DNA of 64,000 bases from positions 1,302,001 through 1,366,000 of the forward strand of contig JAEVHH010000007.1 in NCBI GenBank assembly GCA_017607445.1. The letters run 5' to 3'. The notes under the pieces are model-generated. The model ran no database searches, had not been told where the DNA came from, and was given only the letters and a program-made list of their open reading frames with translations. Positions 1 through 11,112 of this stretch are shown in pieces. This stretch comes from Histoplasma ohiense. Taxonomy: Eukaryota; Ascomycota; Eurotiomycetes; Onygenales; Ajellomycetaceae. Each line of letters opens with the position of its first letter. Positions within the stretch are counted from its first letter, which is position 1. A program made the position numbers and the translations under genes.

Positions 1-959
1 TACTTAGAGGCAGCGAATCATTCATACTGCGCGCGGCACCGTCACATCACGACACATATGTATATGTATATGTATATGCATATGGATGGATGGGTGTATC
101 TGAAGGAAGGAAAACGGGCGTGGAGGACATCATAATGTGATGACCTCTGCAGCGACTTGCTGTATTCATGCATGCATCCTGCGAGGCTGTTCGTCTGTTA
201 GTCGCCTCCACCAATTGCAGCGACAAGATCACTTCTCAGCAGTCAAGTCAAGATGCTCGCTTGCGATACCTATTGTCTGTGATATTATCACATGAGTTTG
301 AGAGCAGTCCAAAAAAAAAAAAAAAAAAATTTATCATTCCCGATAATGTCCCCACATATCTGAAACCCGCCAGAGATCAAAGTTGTACCAGAATTTCGTT
401 GCCCCAAAAAAAGTCTATTCTTAGCCGAAAGACGGGAAGTCAAGAGATCCTGGTCCAATTTGTCTGGTTGCGATCCTCGAAACTTTTGTTCAACACGGTT
501 TTACTTTTACTATGTAACTAACCTTCCCGTTATTCAGGGCCAAAATGGGGAGGCAAAACCAAGCCCGATTTTTGGAATTTTGGACTTTTGGTTTTTGTGA
601 ATGGCTGGGAATAAACAAATAAAGCTCAATGAAGATGAATTAATTGTCTTGCCATCCACCAACATTTATGCGTGTCGATTGTTCAGGTGAGACCCGTGAG
701 CAATGCCTTGCACGATTTGTCAATCACTGTTCAGGGGTGCTTTTTGGGAACCGTGCATGGGTTGGTTGCATGTGCTCCATACTCCGCTGTGGGTGAATTG
801 AATGTTGCAATTTGGAGCGATGGACATGGTTACAGGATCAGATAGTTAGATATTGACCATCTCTCTCGACCGATGATGGGGATCATGTCCTGTCAAAGAA
901 AAGAAGAGGAAGCGACTTGGCTAGGTAGACCTCAAAAGCATCTCTGCATGGACATCTCT

Positions 960-999
<40 letters not shown>

Positions 1000-3234
1000 G
1001 TCACTAGGACACCAACAGCCAACACCTAACAACCAACAACCAACAACATCCATCCACCATGACCATCCCCCACTGCATCTAAATATAGTTGGTGTGTGTG
1101 TGGCTCCCCCTGACTCCGACTGCATGAACCACCCAGGCTCCGGCTCCTAGCTAGCGAGAGCGGGGCCGTCTGCGGGCATCCTGGGTATACCTGGGTATAC
1201 CCAACATAAGGCCTTGCGAGACGACTCGGGCTGAGAAACGGAATTACAATACGGTACTGTAACGACTGTACTGCTCCATGCAGAAAATTCCTCTCTCAAA
1301 ATAACACGGCTGGGATGATATTTCAAGCGCAGATCTACTCCGTAAACATGATTTGACGCTCTCTGGCCGACAGCTGACTAACTAACTAGCTCCTAACCAG
1401 CTAAATGGCTTACGATTTCTGATAAACTACCGCTTAACGCCTGTCTCAGCTGGCTGTGTCGCGGGTACTGGGATGGATGTGGCTGGTGGCTGTGATGGCT
1501 CTGTGGAGGCGCATGTACTGTAGGCGTCGGCACCGGAGAAATCTTTGCTGATTTTTAACTGCTTGATGACAGCGCTGACTGATATGACGGATGGTTGAAG
1601 GAAAGATGCAGCACTCTCATTATCAGGCTCAAGCGTCCTGAGGTAGGCGGAAGCGGAGCTTGTCCCTGATCGAATGATGTAGAAAGAAACCCTCAATATT
1701 TTTAGCATATCGTACACATTTTCTTCCGCCATTGCAGCCGGTTTCGGCCTTCGACAAGCGGTGGCTGTCCGATGCCTTTTTTTTTTTTTGGGACACTCGT
1801 CTGCGGACCACCACAATTGGATGATGCTACGGTAACTTTGTGGATACTCTTTTTTTCCCAGTTCAGCCCTCAGGCAGAAGAGGAGTGGCAGAGGAGCGGG
1901 AAGCGAGGCCATGACCTACGGCGTACCTGATCACAGCGAACACTGGCATCACAAGGCGCTGTAGGGCTGAAGGAGGAAGTGGATGATAGGACTGGACAAG
2001 GTTCGAAGGTTTGCCAAGTGAAACTAAAGCAGGGGGGAAATTGCAATTGAGATGAGAAAAGAATGCATTCTACTCCATGGTTTATCTTCCAATATCATCC
2101 TTTGTCCTGCCCAAATGCCCGCTTCGTCAATCATCATACACGTGGGTGCTATGAGAATCCATCCATGCACACAGATGACTGGGAGCGGGGGAGATCTCCC
2201 TCCTCCATTTTTCAAGGAAGAGGCTGCAGAGGTCAAGTTCTGGTCTAATGCTCAGATCTTAAAGAAAAACAACATGCTGGCTTAGGTGCAGTGCAACTCT
2301 ACGCCGCTGGCATCATTGACGATTCCTCCGCCAGCTCCCCGGGACCTGCCAACTTGCGGCAGAGTGATGATGATGTCAAATGCACAACCTCTCAGCAGCA
2401 AAGTACCGCAGCATATGGTATTAAAGTAGGTGTCGCGGCAGCGAGTTTGGCGACCGCATACCCGCCCACTCAGAAGAGTTTGAGAAACAGACGTGGTGGA
2501 CTCCTGCCTCCTGCAGTTCCCACCTGGATCATCGCCATGGCATTGACATCCTTGCTTGTCGTCTTCGCTTTGGTCGTTCTGACGATTTGGCCTCAGAGCT
2601 CAATTTACTTCGCTTCGCTGGGCGGAGCGTTGCCGCTGAAGTACTGGCAGAGGATAAGATCGGTTGATTGGCGAAACAGGCGCTCATTGTCTAGCGGGTC
2701 ATGACGTCTTGTAGGCCCTGACGACGCATGCTCTGCCCAGTGGCATTTCACGAGGGAGGGGCTGAGACAGTCGTTCGCTACGCCATGGTCCCATTTTAGC
2801 TGAGCTAGGTGAGGTCGTGGAGCCAGCGATGCATTCGACTCGGGACGGGAGCGTCATGTGGGCGGGGGAAGAGAGACAATATCATCGGTGGATTGAGTCG
2901 CTGAGTTAGCAATGACTTATGTGTAGGTTGTTGGGGCGGTTTGGATTGGTTCGTCCCCTCTCCCAGTGACCTAACAGTTGGGCACTCCACCACACGTGAT
3001 TAGCCCTATCTCCATGGATAAGTTGAGCAATATAAAACAATATGATGCCCCACATCAACAAACGGATTGAGCAACATAACAATATACATGACTGCATCAG
3101 AGCGCAAATTACTCAATTGACTTGTATATGATGCTCCAATCTAGATTGACATCTTGGAACGAAATACTCCCAAACAGAAGAGAAACGGAATAGCATTCAT
3201 TTACCCTTTCCACATCCCCCCTCTCATTCTCACA
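1..3234. other. Gene-poor left end with microsatellites
   Basis: I see no convincing protein gene in this stretch. It contains a TATG/TATA-rich run at about 57-82, an A-run at about 310-328 and a (CT)n tract at about 961-995. A minus-strand open frame at 1427-1912 crosses a T-run, is low complexity at its start and resembles nothing I know. A plus-strand open frame ending at 2704 is listed separately. The last few hundred bases must hold the promoter of the gene starting at 3235. Confidence 0.5.
2259..2704 (+). CDS. Possible exon of a small membrane protein
   Basis: This open frame has no good ATG at its start. It would follow an acceptor-like CAG at 2256-2258 and ends at TGA 2702-2704. The product has an acidic, Ser-rich start, a basic stretch, then one strongly hydrophobic segment of about 23 residues (IIAMALTSLLVVFALVVLTIW) followed by a short basic tail. 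That pattern would suit a single-pass membrane protein. I do not recognise a family and could not find a supported upstream exon, so it may be a chance open frame. Confidence 0.25.
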
Positions 3235-4203
3235 ATGCAACCATCCCAAACACCCTCAGAATCCCACAACTTTCAAATCACCTCGACTCTCCGCTATGAC
3301 CCAGATCTCCCCAGAATTCCTCATATACCAGACACCTATCCGGCCCCCCAAACCTCCCCTTATTACCTCCTCAGCTATCACTATGACCGCCTCCTTGCCG
3401 CTGCCGTCGACTTCAAATGGTCGGCCGCAATTACACTCCTCCAACAACAGCCTCGAGAAACAGCCATTGCGCAACTCGCCCAGAAAATCAATGAATATAC
3501 CCAATCTAATCCAGCACATCCGTGGCGCATACGCGTCCTCCTCAATGCCGTCGGCGTCATCACCGTCGAAGCTGTTCCAATCTTACCCAACCCCTCCTCA
3601 GCACCAAGTATATTCGTCCTGCCGGAGAAACCAGATTTCTCCCGCCTCCTTCCCCACAACGGGGATGGGGTATATTCCGGAACCGCCTCCACTGAAAGGA
3701 TGGAAACGTGGACGCTACGATTGGACACCGAACCGACCAGCCCCTCACTCTTCACGCGCCACAAAACGACGGTCCGAGATCAATACACGGCATCCCGCGA
3801 GCGCGCGGGAATCACGGCGTCGCCGCATGATAAGACGGAGGTGTTGTTGTATAACCCCGCCGGCGAGGTGATGGAGGGCAGCATCACCACTGTATATTTC
3901 CGACGCCGGCGAAGACAGGGTCCTGGCCCGGCTGCGGCACCAGGATCTACGTCTGTGCCTGGGGAGTCGGGTGATGGTGATTGTAACTCAGTAGATGACC
4001 CTGGTTATTATTGGGTAACACCGCCGCTGTCCAGCGGTGGGAATGCGGGGACGTCGAGGCGCTATGCACTTACAGCGCAGATGTGTGTGGAGGAGGTTGT
4101 GAGGGTCGAAGAGCTGCAGGAATTGGAAGGGGAGAATGACCGGGTGTGGCTTAGTAATGGGGTTAGGGGGTTCATGCCGGCGGTTTTAAAGCTCAATAAG
4201 TAG
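3235..4203 (+). CDS. ABZ2: Aminodeoxychorismate lyase (class IV aminotransferase fold)
   Basis: Single exon, 322 aa. The product resembles fungal 4-amino-4-deoxychorismate lyase, a PLP enzyme that makes p-aminobenzoate and pyruvate for folate synthesis. The N-terminus (FQITSTLRYDP) and the block HKTTVRDQYTASRERAG match this branch of class IV aminotransferase-fold proteins; Lys177 in HKTT is the likely PLP lysine. The following EVLLYNPAGEVMEGSITTVYF is the family's glycine-rich cofactor/substrate block. A low-complexity Gly/Pro-rich insertion lies just after it. I chose the ATG at 3235 rather than the in-frame ATG at 3154 because homologous sequence begins there. The assignment rests on motif recall, not on a search. 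Confidence 0.8.
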   Translation: MQPSQTPSESHNFQITSTLRYDPDLPRIPHIPDTYPAPQTSPYYLLSYHYDRLLAAAVDFKWSAAITLLQQQPRETAIAQLAQKINEYTQSNPAHPWRIRVLLNAVGVITVEAVPILPNPSSAPSIFVLPEKPDFSRLLPHNGDGVYSGTASTERMETWTLRLDTEPTSPSLFTRHKTTVRDQYTASRERAGITASPHDKTEVLLYNPAGEVMEGSITTVYFRRRRRQGPGPAAAPGSTSVPGESGDGDCNSVDDPGYYWVTPPLSSGGNAGTSRRYALTAQMCVEEVVRVEELQELEGENDRVWLSNGVRGFMPAVLKLNK

Positions 4204-5404
4204 TTTAGGGCCGTGTGGTTGCCGGCGCGGGGGCGGACAGCTCCTTTTATATTACTTATCCAGGATATGGATTTTTCCCGTTAGAATTGCAGTGGGAAGA
4301 CTGCGGGAGCTACGAGATACTACTGCGAATAGGACATGAAGGCAGCAGCGGAAACCAGTCTGAGGAGGTGCAGTGTAGGAACCGTTGGCATATCCCATCC
4401 ATGCCCACATCCATTGGGTGTTGCGACATCGATGGATTGGATTTATGGCTAAATTAAGGCACAGAGCAAATAAAAATACCGAGAGGTAATTTCTTACATT
4501 CAGCGCGAGGCTGGACGGAAAAGCGAATCGAAGAGAGCAAGTTCATGTACGCTTCTAGGTATTGTTTAGTGGTGATTGTTGAGATAGATAGATAGATGGA
4601 TGGATGGATGGATGGATGGATGATGTATGCTACTGAAAATTTCTAATATCTCTTCGTCCGTCCTTTTACTCTTCAGGTTAGGGAGGGAAATTCTGTCTGT
4701 CGTAGATACCCCCAACCATACTCGGCTCTGTTGCGCAACGTTATATACCAGCGGAAACATCCAATTTCCGCCTTGAACTAGCAAACGAGGGCAGCGAGCA
4801 GATGGAGCAGTTTTGTGTAATGAACATTGGCATGATAATAAACTGAAACCTCATGATTTTTTCATTTTTTCTATTTCCTTTCTGATATGACCGTATATAT
4901 ACAGATTGCAACATATCACACACAGCAAACACCCAGCAACCAACAAAGAGGAGATTGAAACAGATCAAAAGCAAAAAGCTGGAAAAGAAGGAAACAAAGG
5001 AAGGGGGAAACGGAAAATAAGCAATAGCCACCCCATCTCATATGTTATTTATTGGAGAATGAAAGAAGAACGAGCTCCATTTCCAGTTCTGTTCTGTCAA
5101 GATAGAGATACCACGAACAGATAGAGCGGATTGGAGTAGAGGGAAAAGCTTTTCAATTCGGATTTCATAGTTATATATACAATATACATGCACATGCAAG
5201 ATGCGGGAGTACCCCGTTTATCCACGCCTCCGTTTCGATTCGCGCTACGGTTGGAATTGGAATTGGAATTGGAATTTAAGGTAGAGGGTGGATTAGGCTT
5301 AAGCAGAGATTCCGTTTGTTGTTATCATTTCCTTTATCCTATCTTGTCTTCCCTTCCCCCGCCTTCTTTTGCATTTTTGTTGGTGTGGTTGTCATCGTCG
5401 ACTT
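4204..5404. other. Intergenic, with GATA/GATG microsatellite
   Basis: Region between the 3' ends of two convergent genes (lyase and COX9). It holds a (GATA)n(GATG)n tract at about 4582-4623 and a purine-rich run near 4980-5020. Open frames here are low complexity and I support none of them. Confidence 0.6.
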
Positions 5405-5991
5405 CTAATTCAGAAGGCCTTGGGCACGCTCGGTTTCGAGGCGGGCGTAGAGGCGGTCACGGGCCCGGACGCGGGGCAGATGGTAGCCTTGTTTTTAGGC
5501 ACGAGTCAGATACATTGTCCATCACACGAGGAAAATGCGGGCACATATTGATACTTACCGTACCAGAATAGGTAGCCGAAAGTGGTTCCGAGGCCTATAT
5601 TGGACGGAGGGATTAGCCGATGTTTTTTGATGTGGGTGGTGATTTGAGGGGGTAGGGGAATGCATTTCGGTGAGCATTGATATCGGGGTAGGGAATGGCA
5701 ATCGTATATATATATATATATATATATAGTATCCATTTAGAGAACCCCACTCCCGCTCCGGGGAACGCGTGGAAAACTTCCTGCTCCGGAAAAGTGATCA
5801 AATCGAGAATCAAAACCTACCGAACGCAGTGCTGAGATCCAGCACAAGGCCCCGACGGAGCATCTATATATATGTCAATTAGCATAACAGTCCAGTTGAG
5901 AGCGAGGAGAGCCAGATTGTTCCGGCAAATGCGAATTGAATTGGAAATTTGCGAGGAAACTTACACCCGTGATGGGCTGGATGGCGGACAT
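5405..5991 (-). CDS. COX9: Cytochrome c oxidase subunit VIIa (Cox9-like)
   Basis: Four exons on the minus strand: 5991-5965, 5863-5821, 5594-5559 and 5487-5405, joining in frame to 62 aa. The product starts MSAIQPITGMLRRGLVLDLS, continues with the membrane segment TAFGLGTTFGYLFWYGYH and ends with a charged tail (RARDRLYARLETERAQ). This is the arrangement of the small single-span Cox9/COX7a subunit of complex IV in the mitochondrial inner membrane. Introns are 101, 226 and 71 nt with GTAAGT, GTAGGT and GTAAGT donors; the last acceptor is an atypical AAG. The second intron carries a (TA)n run at about 5705-5729. No exon before the last exceeds 43 nt, so automatic gene finders may miss this gene. 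Confidence 0.88.
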
Positions 5992-7400
5992 TGCTCCGCA
6001 ATTGGGTGGGATGAAAGGGTAGAGTGCGAGTGAGGCCCTAGCAGGCTAATGAGTATTGCAATTGGAGTGCGATAGACAGGGAGCTGATATAGCTGTAGCA
6101 GTTTGCTGCAAAGGCGTTTGTGGATCGAAGGCGACCAGACCAGAGTGGACTGACTGATGTTGGAATGTTGGAGATGCTGCGGATCAACACGGCGCCGATA
6201 ATCACGTGAGGTGCTTATTACTAATATATTTAGCCTGACATTTTAGAATCCTACAGATAGGATATTTTCATTTCGTAGAAGAGTTTTGATGTCTCTGGGC
6301 AATTTATTATGTATATGGCACAGATTCCTATACCAGCTGATAGCTAAAAGGACTCTGAACCACCATTTAGGCACTCTGGGCACTAGTATACCTGATGTAT
6401 TGTTGCCCTGTGAATGGTCAAAGGCGTATATATTCCTGGCTCACCAACATCATCATTGACACCCGTCCATCAAACGAGCATCAGAATAGAATTCGTTTGA
6501 TCACCTGGAGGATACCCCCTTGTTCATGGTGTACCTTCTTCACCTGTACCTCTTGGTTACCAGACTCGGTTCCCTTGGATTGGCTGCAAAGGACGGTGGG
6601 CCTTGAGATATGCTGTAGGGACACCACGAGCGATGAGGTGATTTCCCAGTATCAATCTGCAGGTGTAAGAGTTACTGCGCCTGAGCGTTCTCTGGAATCA
6701 TGAAGCCAGATAACCACCAGGTTCTTGGGGTTTGAACATTGATGTAGGGCGACTTACATGACAGAGAAAAGAGAGGCTAATCTTGTTTGTTTTGTCCTGG
6801 CTACTTTGTTGTTTCTATTAGTATTTACTATCTATTGGGGGCAATGCGGGATAAGGTGGGAGGATCTTCTATAGGGATTTGCGGAGCAGTTGAGTAGATA
6901 TTTAAAAAGCAACTGGGCGCCTGAAAGACTGCAACACCTTATTCCATTCTTCAGTACGGGAGGTTCCTGGGTATGCGCTGGATTTGCGGAGCAGTTGAGT
7001 AGATATTTAAAAAGCAACTGGGCGCCTGAAAGACTGCAACACCTTATTCCATTCTTCAGTACGGGAGGTTCCTGGGTATGCGCTGCCAAAGCCTGCCAGT
7101 GAGCCATCGAGCCATCGAGCCATCGAGCCATCGTCCTCTTCTGGTTTTCAATGAGAGTGACAACCTCCAACCTGCGCGGTTATAGTCACGTGACATACTC
7201 TACCAGCTCCTATAATTTATTGTCCGCAATCAAGAACATCGCGAGCCCATCATGTAGTGTACTACCGGGTGAAGGAACAGCACCTCTGATCTCAAGAAAT
7301 ATTTGACTTAGTCTCTCTTCCGACGCGCTCTCCGCACCGCACCGCACCGTCCGGCTTCAAACCCCCCGGCCTCATCCTGTCACCAACTGCACCCTCCAAT
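5992..7400. other. Divergent intergenic region between COX9 and TAF8
   Basis: This should contain the promoters of the diverging COX9 and TAF8 genes. Apart from the 105-bp tandem duplication listed separately and a run of four AGCCATCG-type units at about 7101-7133, I see no gene. The open frame at 6395-6703 has no recognisable content. Confidence 0.55.
6875..7084. repeat. Two tandem copies of a 105-bp unit
   Basis: Bases 6875-6979 and 6980-7084 read as identical direct copies, beginning GGATTTGCGGAGCAG and ending GGGTATGCGCT. The unit length is a multiple of three, so an open frame on either strand passes through both copies; this alone is not evidence of coding. Identity of the copies suggests a recent duplication, or an assembly artefact. 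Confidence 0.9.
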
Positions 7401-8588
7401 ATGAGTATCCCTCCTCCTCCAACCGCTTCGGCGTCCTCGCCCACAAAACGACCCTCATCCCCCTTAGATGCAGAATCCACAGACCATCTTGCTACAAAAC
7501 GACAACGTCGTGGATGCCACCACCACCACCGCCTCCAGACACGCATGAAACCAGACCTCCTGCCAGATTCCGCTTTCACGGATCCGAGCACTGTTGATAC
7601 CTTGCTCAAACTGTCCATTGGCATCCTCCTGCGGGACTGCGGCTTTACCCATGCCGACCCCGTTGCACTGGATAGCTTTAGAAGTGCAGTTGAGGAGTGT
7701 ATGTATTTTTTGTATTTGATATTTTGCATTTATACGCAGCTTGTAAATAGGTAGAGCACGATATATTGACGTACGGATCCAGACATCCTCCACATTCTCT
7801 CCTACACCCGCCAGTCCATGTCCTCCTGCCGTCGCATGCAACCTATCCCTCCCGATTTCGAACACGCCCTCCGTAATACAAATATCCATCTCGACGCGCT
7901 GCACGAATACCTAACACCCTCGCTTCGACAGCAACACCAACAAATACCCTCCCTCCCCTCCCCACCCCCATCTTCCCCCACTGCAGCCGTAGACCTCCCC
8001 TTCCTCGGCCCAGAACTCAGCGGCACCGCGCACCGCCAGCTGAATGTGCATATCCCCAAACACTTCCCCAATTTCCCTGGCATGCATACTTACCGGGCGA
8101 CGCCGGTGTTTACGGCCAGAGAGACGGACCCGAGGAAGATTCGAGAGAAGGCTACGGAGGAAGGCCGCTTAGGGGAGGAGGCGTTGAGGAAGTTGGCGAG
8201 GGCCGGAAGGGAGGGATTTGTCGTTCGAGATGGCGCGGATGGGAGTGGGGATGGCCGTGGCGAGGGCGAGGGCGAGGGTGGGGGCGGGGGCGGAAAGAGA
8301 TTGTGGGGGCGTCGGCTGGAGAATATGGAGAGTATGTTTGAAAAGACTGTTAGGGGGGTTGTGGGCGTTGGCGGCGGGGGAAGGGCAGCGGGTGATGCAG
8401 GTTTAGCGTTGCCATCATCGTTGAAGATTCCTGACAATGGAAAGCTCGAGTTGAGTCCGATTGTGAATTGTGATAAAGTCTATTGGCGGAAGCAGACGAG
8501 GGCGGATGTGCGCAAGACGGATCAGCGCATGGTCCATAGTAATAATGATAAAGGGGCCAGAGGGACGTTAGTTCAGCAGAGGGGTTAA
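7401..8588 (+). CDS. TAF8: TFIID subunit TAF8
   Basis: Two exons, 7401-7698 and 7783-8588, with an 84-nt intron (GTATGT...CAG), giving 367 aa. After a Pro/Ser-rich start with a basic patch comes a Bromo-associated histone fold (about 55-115: LLKLSIGILLRDCGFTHADP, then YILHILSYTRQSM across the splice). About 90 residues on is the TAF8 C-terminal block: HIPKHFPNFPGMHTYRATPV, then DPRKIREKATEEGRLGEEAL. TAF8 pairs with TAF10 by its histone fold within TFIID and works in RNA polymerase II initiation in the nucleus. A Gly/Glu-rich low-complexity stretch follows the block; the last 100 residues are not conserved in my memory. Confidence 0.88.
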
Positions 8589-8809
8589 GTGGACTTGATT
8601 TTTCTGTTTCGGCGCAGCTGCTTTCATCCACGGATTGTTTTGTCGATGGTTCATATGCGATGCAAGGTGTTCCAGTTGGGATTGGCTTTGGCTTTTGGGA
8701 GTGGACACAGCAGATATTTAGGAGATCTTGCATGCCCTAATGGCGTCGTCGAGTATATCATATCACATTTATTCGTAGTCTCTTCCTTGCTGCAGTAATT
8801 TTAGGACCT

Positions 8810-9201
8810 TCATTTCTTTCCCTCGCCTGCTTCCTTTTTCTTCCCCTTCCCTATCCTCTCCCACGTCGTAGTCTCAACCGTAAGCCCACCCGCACACCTG
8901 CCGCAAAACAGAAATCAGTCCAATCCTGATATATAATACTATACGAGTGTATGGGAAGTATATGTCATTCGCACCTCCGAAACAATCGAACCACACTCTC
9001 GCACTCAATCACACTGCCAGCCGCTCCCTGTGGCGGGCCCTTTTCCGGCGGATTACACGAGTATTGCACCATCTCCATCAGAGCGCATTGGGAGAGATTC
9101 ACCGCAGGTGGTTTTCGGGCGGTTTCTTGGAAGTTCTTAGTGGTTGTCTGGACGGCAGTGGGGAGGGCGGAGGTGGGGAAGGGCTGGGTTAGGGAGGACA
9201 T
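8810..9201 (-). CDS. SOM1: Mitochondrial export protein Som1
   Basis: Two exons on the minus strand, 9201-8975 and 8897-8810, joined over a 77-nt intron (donor GTGCGA, acceptor GCAG) into 104 aa. Without the splice the frame stops 3 codons later and loses the conserved tail; with it the tail reads CAGGLTVETTTWER, as I expect for fungal Som1. Four cysteines (39, 49, 67, 77) sit in the blocks SQCALMEMVQYSCNPP and VVRLFRRC. In yeast Som1 belongs to the inner membrane peptidase (Imp1/Imp2) complex that matures intermembrane-space proteins. The C-terminus is Lys-rich. It is head to head with the XRCC2-like gene, 367 bp apart. Confidence 0.88.
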
Positions 9202-9568
9202 TGCGGAATGAATTGGCGGGATGGATCGAGAGGGTCGTTTGGGATGAGGTATCGACTGGAGCGCAAGATGTGTTGTTGGAAAGGCGAAATAAATAGTTAG
9301 TTGAAGTTGTTATAAGAGTTGGTTGGAGGTGAATCAGAGTAAAGAATCCTAGCAATTTGCGGAGTTCGGAGAAACCTCCACGAGTTGAGGCTTTGCCATC
9401 TTTATTTACACAACCAAATATTCAACATTCTTCTCCGAATAACTCCCAACCACACCGGGTGTATAGCACCACACACATCAGGGGCATTGCTCGCGCGTGC
9501 ATCACATGGAACAATGGAATGCGAGTGAGCTGGTTGCTTGGTGGAGGGGTGCCGAAGCATGAACGACG
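9202..9568. promoter_or_regulatory. Shared upstream region of SOM1 and the XRCC2-like gene
   Basis: 367 bp separate the two diverging start codons, so both promoters must lie here. I could not pick out a clear TATA box or named factor site. Confidence 0.4.
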
Positions 9569-9679
9569 ATGAGCCTCAGTATGAATGTGGACGCTGGCGG
9601 TGATCAAATCCGAGCTCATGCGGAGCGGTTGCTGAGGGAGGTGAAGGAAGAGAATTTGGCAGAGGTAAATATCCGACAG

Positions 9680-9714
<35 letters not shown>

Positions 9715-10997
9715 GATATGATATGCTGATTGATATGCCACAGTTCCTCCACACGCTGCACCACCTCCACTCCCCTCCACCAACGTCTCCCCAATATGCA
9801 CCTCTGGGTATAAAGCCCCTCGACGACATACTCCGCATCTCCCACCCCTTATCACATACATCCACCACGTACACACCCCGCCAGCCCGTTCTCGAAATCA
9901 CCTCCCCGTCCTCCGCAGACGGCAAGACCCATCTGCTCTACTACATCACCGCCGTCGCTGTCCTACCAGATACATACCGCAATGTCGCTCTCCCCGGCCG
10001 TAATAGCGCCATCGTATATCTCGATACCGATTGCCGGTTCGATGCCGTAAGACTGCGTGAGGTTGCGAAGGGGATTGTGCTGGAGAGGGCGGTGGAGCAG
10101 GGGATATCGTTGCCTGTGACTGGAAGTCATTACGAAGGTGGGAATGGAGATGGAGATGGAGATGACGATATTGATCAATTGCTGCACACCGCCCTTTCTC
10201 ACGTTCATATCTTTCGCCCGCAATCCTCTGCGTCTCTCTTGGCTACGATACAGAGTATAGAACACTATCTGCTTCGTGGCACGGGCACGGTAGAGGGGGA
10301 AGGGGAGGGGATGCATAAACATGCCTCGCATTCCCGTCCTCTCCACTCCATCCTGCTCGATAGTGCCAGCGCATTTTACTGGCAGGATAGACGGGAGATG
10401 GAAGTTCTTAGCATTCCTGGCGTGCGCGAGGAGAGGGCGCGGTGGGCTCAGGTCCAGAATCAGAATCAGGACCACAATGATACGGAGACAAATACGGCCA
10501 CCGTCCAATCTCCGCTCCCACACCAAATCATCCACGCTCTCCGCTCCCTACAGCATACTTTCTCCTGTCCGCTCGTTTTCACCACGTGGGGGTTACTGCG
10601 GGCTAAGCCGCGCACATCCTACAGCACCTCTCATGTGGTCCCAGCATCAGCAACTTGTACTCCGCTGTACACATCCCCTCGGCCCTCCATTCGGCCACAC
10701 CTACCCAGACCGTGGGCCTCGTTCCCTACGTGTAGAGTTATTGTGCAGCGGGATGTAGTACGGCCGTTTGCGCCCTTTTTGACTCTGGAGGAATCTAAGC
10801 GGGAGGCGCGGGAGAGGCAGAGAGTTGTGAAAAAGGGGAGAGTTGTAGGATGGGTGGATGGGCATGGATTGGGTAGGGAGAGGGATGGGGAGAGGGAGGC
10901 GATGGCGGAGAGGCTGTTTGGTTTTTCGCTCACGGGCGGAGGAGGAATTAGATGGATTGATGAGGACGGAGATGGGAATGGGGGTATGGAGGGGTAG
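9569..10997 (+). CDS. XRCC2-like RAD51 paralogue
   Basis: Two exons, 9569-9664 and 9744-10997, with a 79-nt intron that holds a (TA)n run just after its donor; 449 aa. Exon 1 gives a short helical start (AHAERLLREVKEENLAE). The RecA core begins with LGIKPLDDILR and a P-loop-like EITSPSSADGKTHLLYYI (G92-K93-T94). A second-strand motif AIVYLDTDCRF and the block SILLDSASAFYWQDR (about 232-246) closely recall XRCC2's LDSLSAFYW. It probably acts in homologous recombination in the nucleus. The P-loop lacks the first glycines of GxxxxGKT, so ATP binding may be weak. Rad55/Rlp1-type paralogues are alternatives. An ATG at 9559 runs into a stop after 14 codons, so 9569 is preferred. Confidence 0.75.
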
Positions 10998-11112
10998 AAC
11001 GCGCTTTTATTAAATTAAATACCTTGTATAAACTACGAAACCATAATATATGACTATGAAGCTCACTCTACAAATAGATACCTATTGTACAGCACATCTC
11101 ACCCCGCCACAC

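Noticed and set aside
1427..1912. 161-codon minus-strand open frame
   Set aside because: Crosses a T-run coding for poly-Lys, no recognisable domain, no clear splice partners.
6832..7170. 112-codon open frame made of two 35-residue repeats
   Set aside because: The repeat is explained by the 105-bp DNA duplication; nothing suggests translation.
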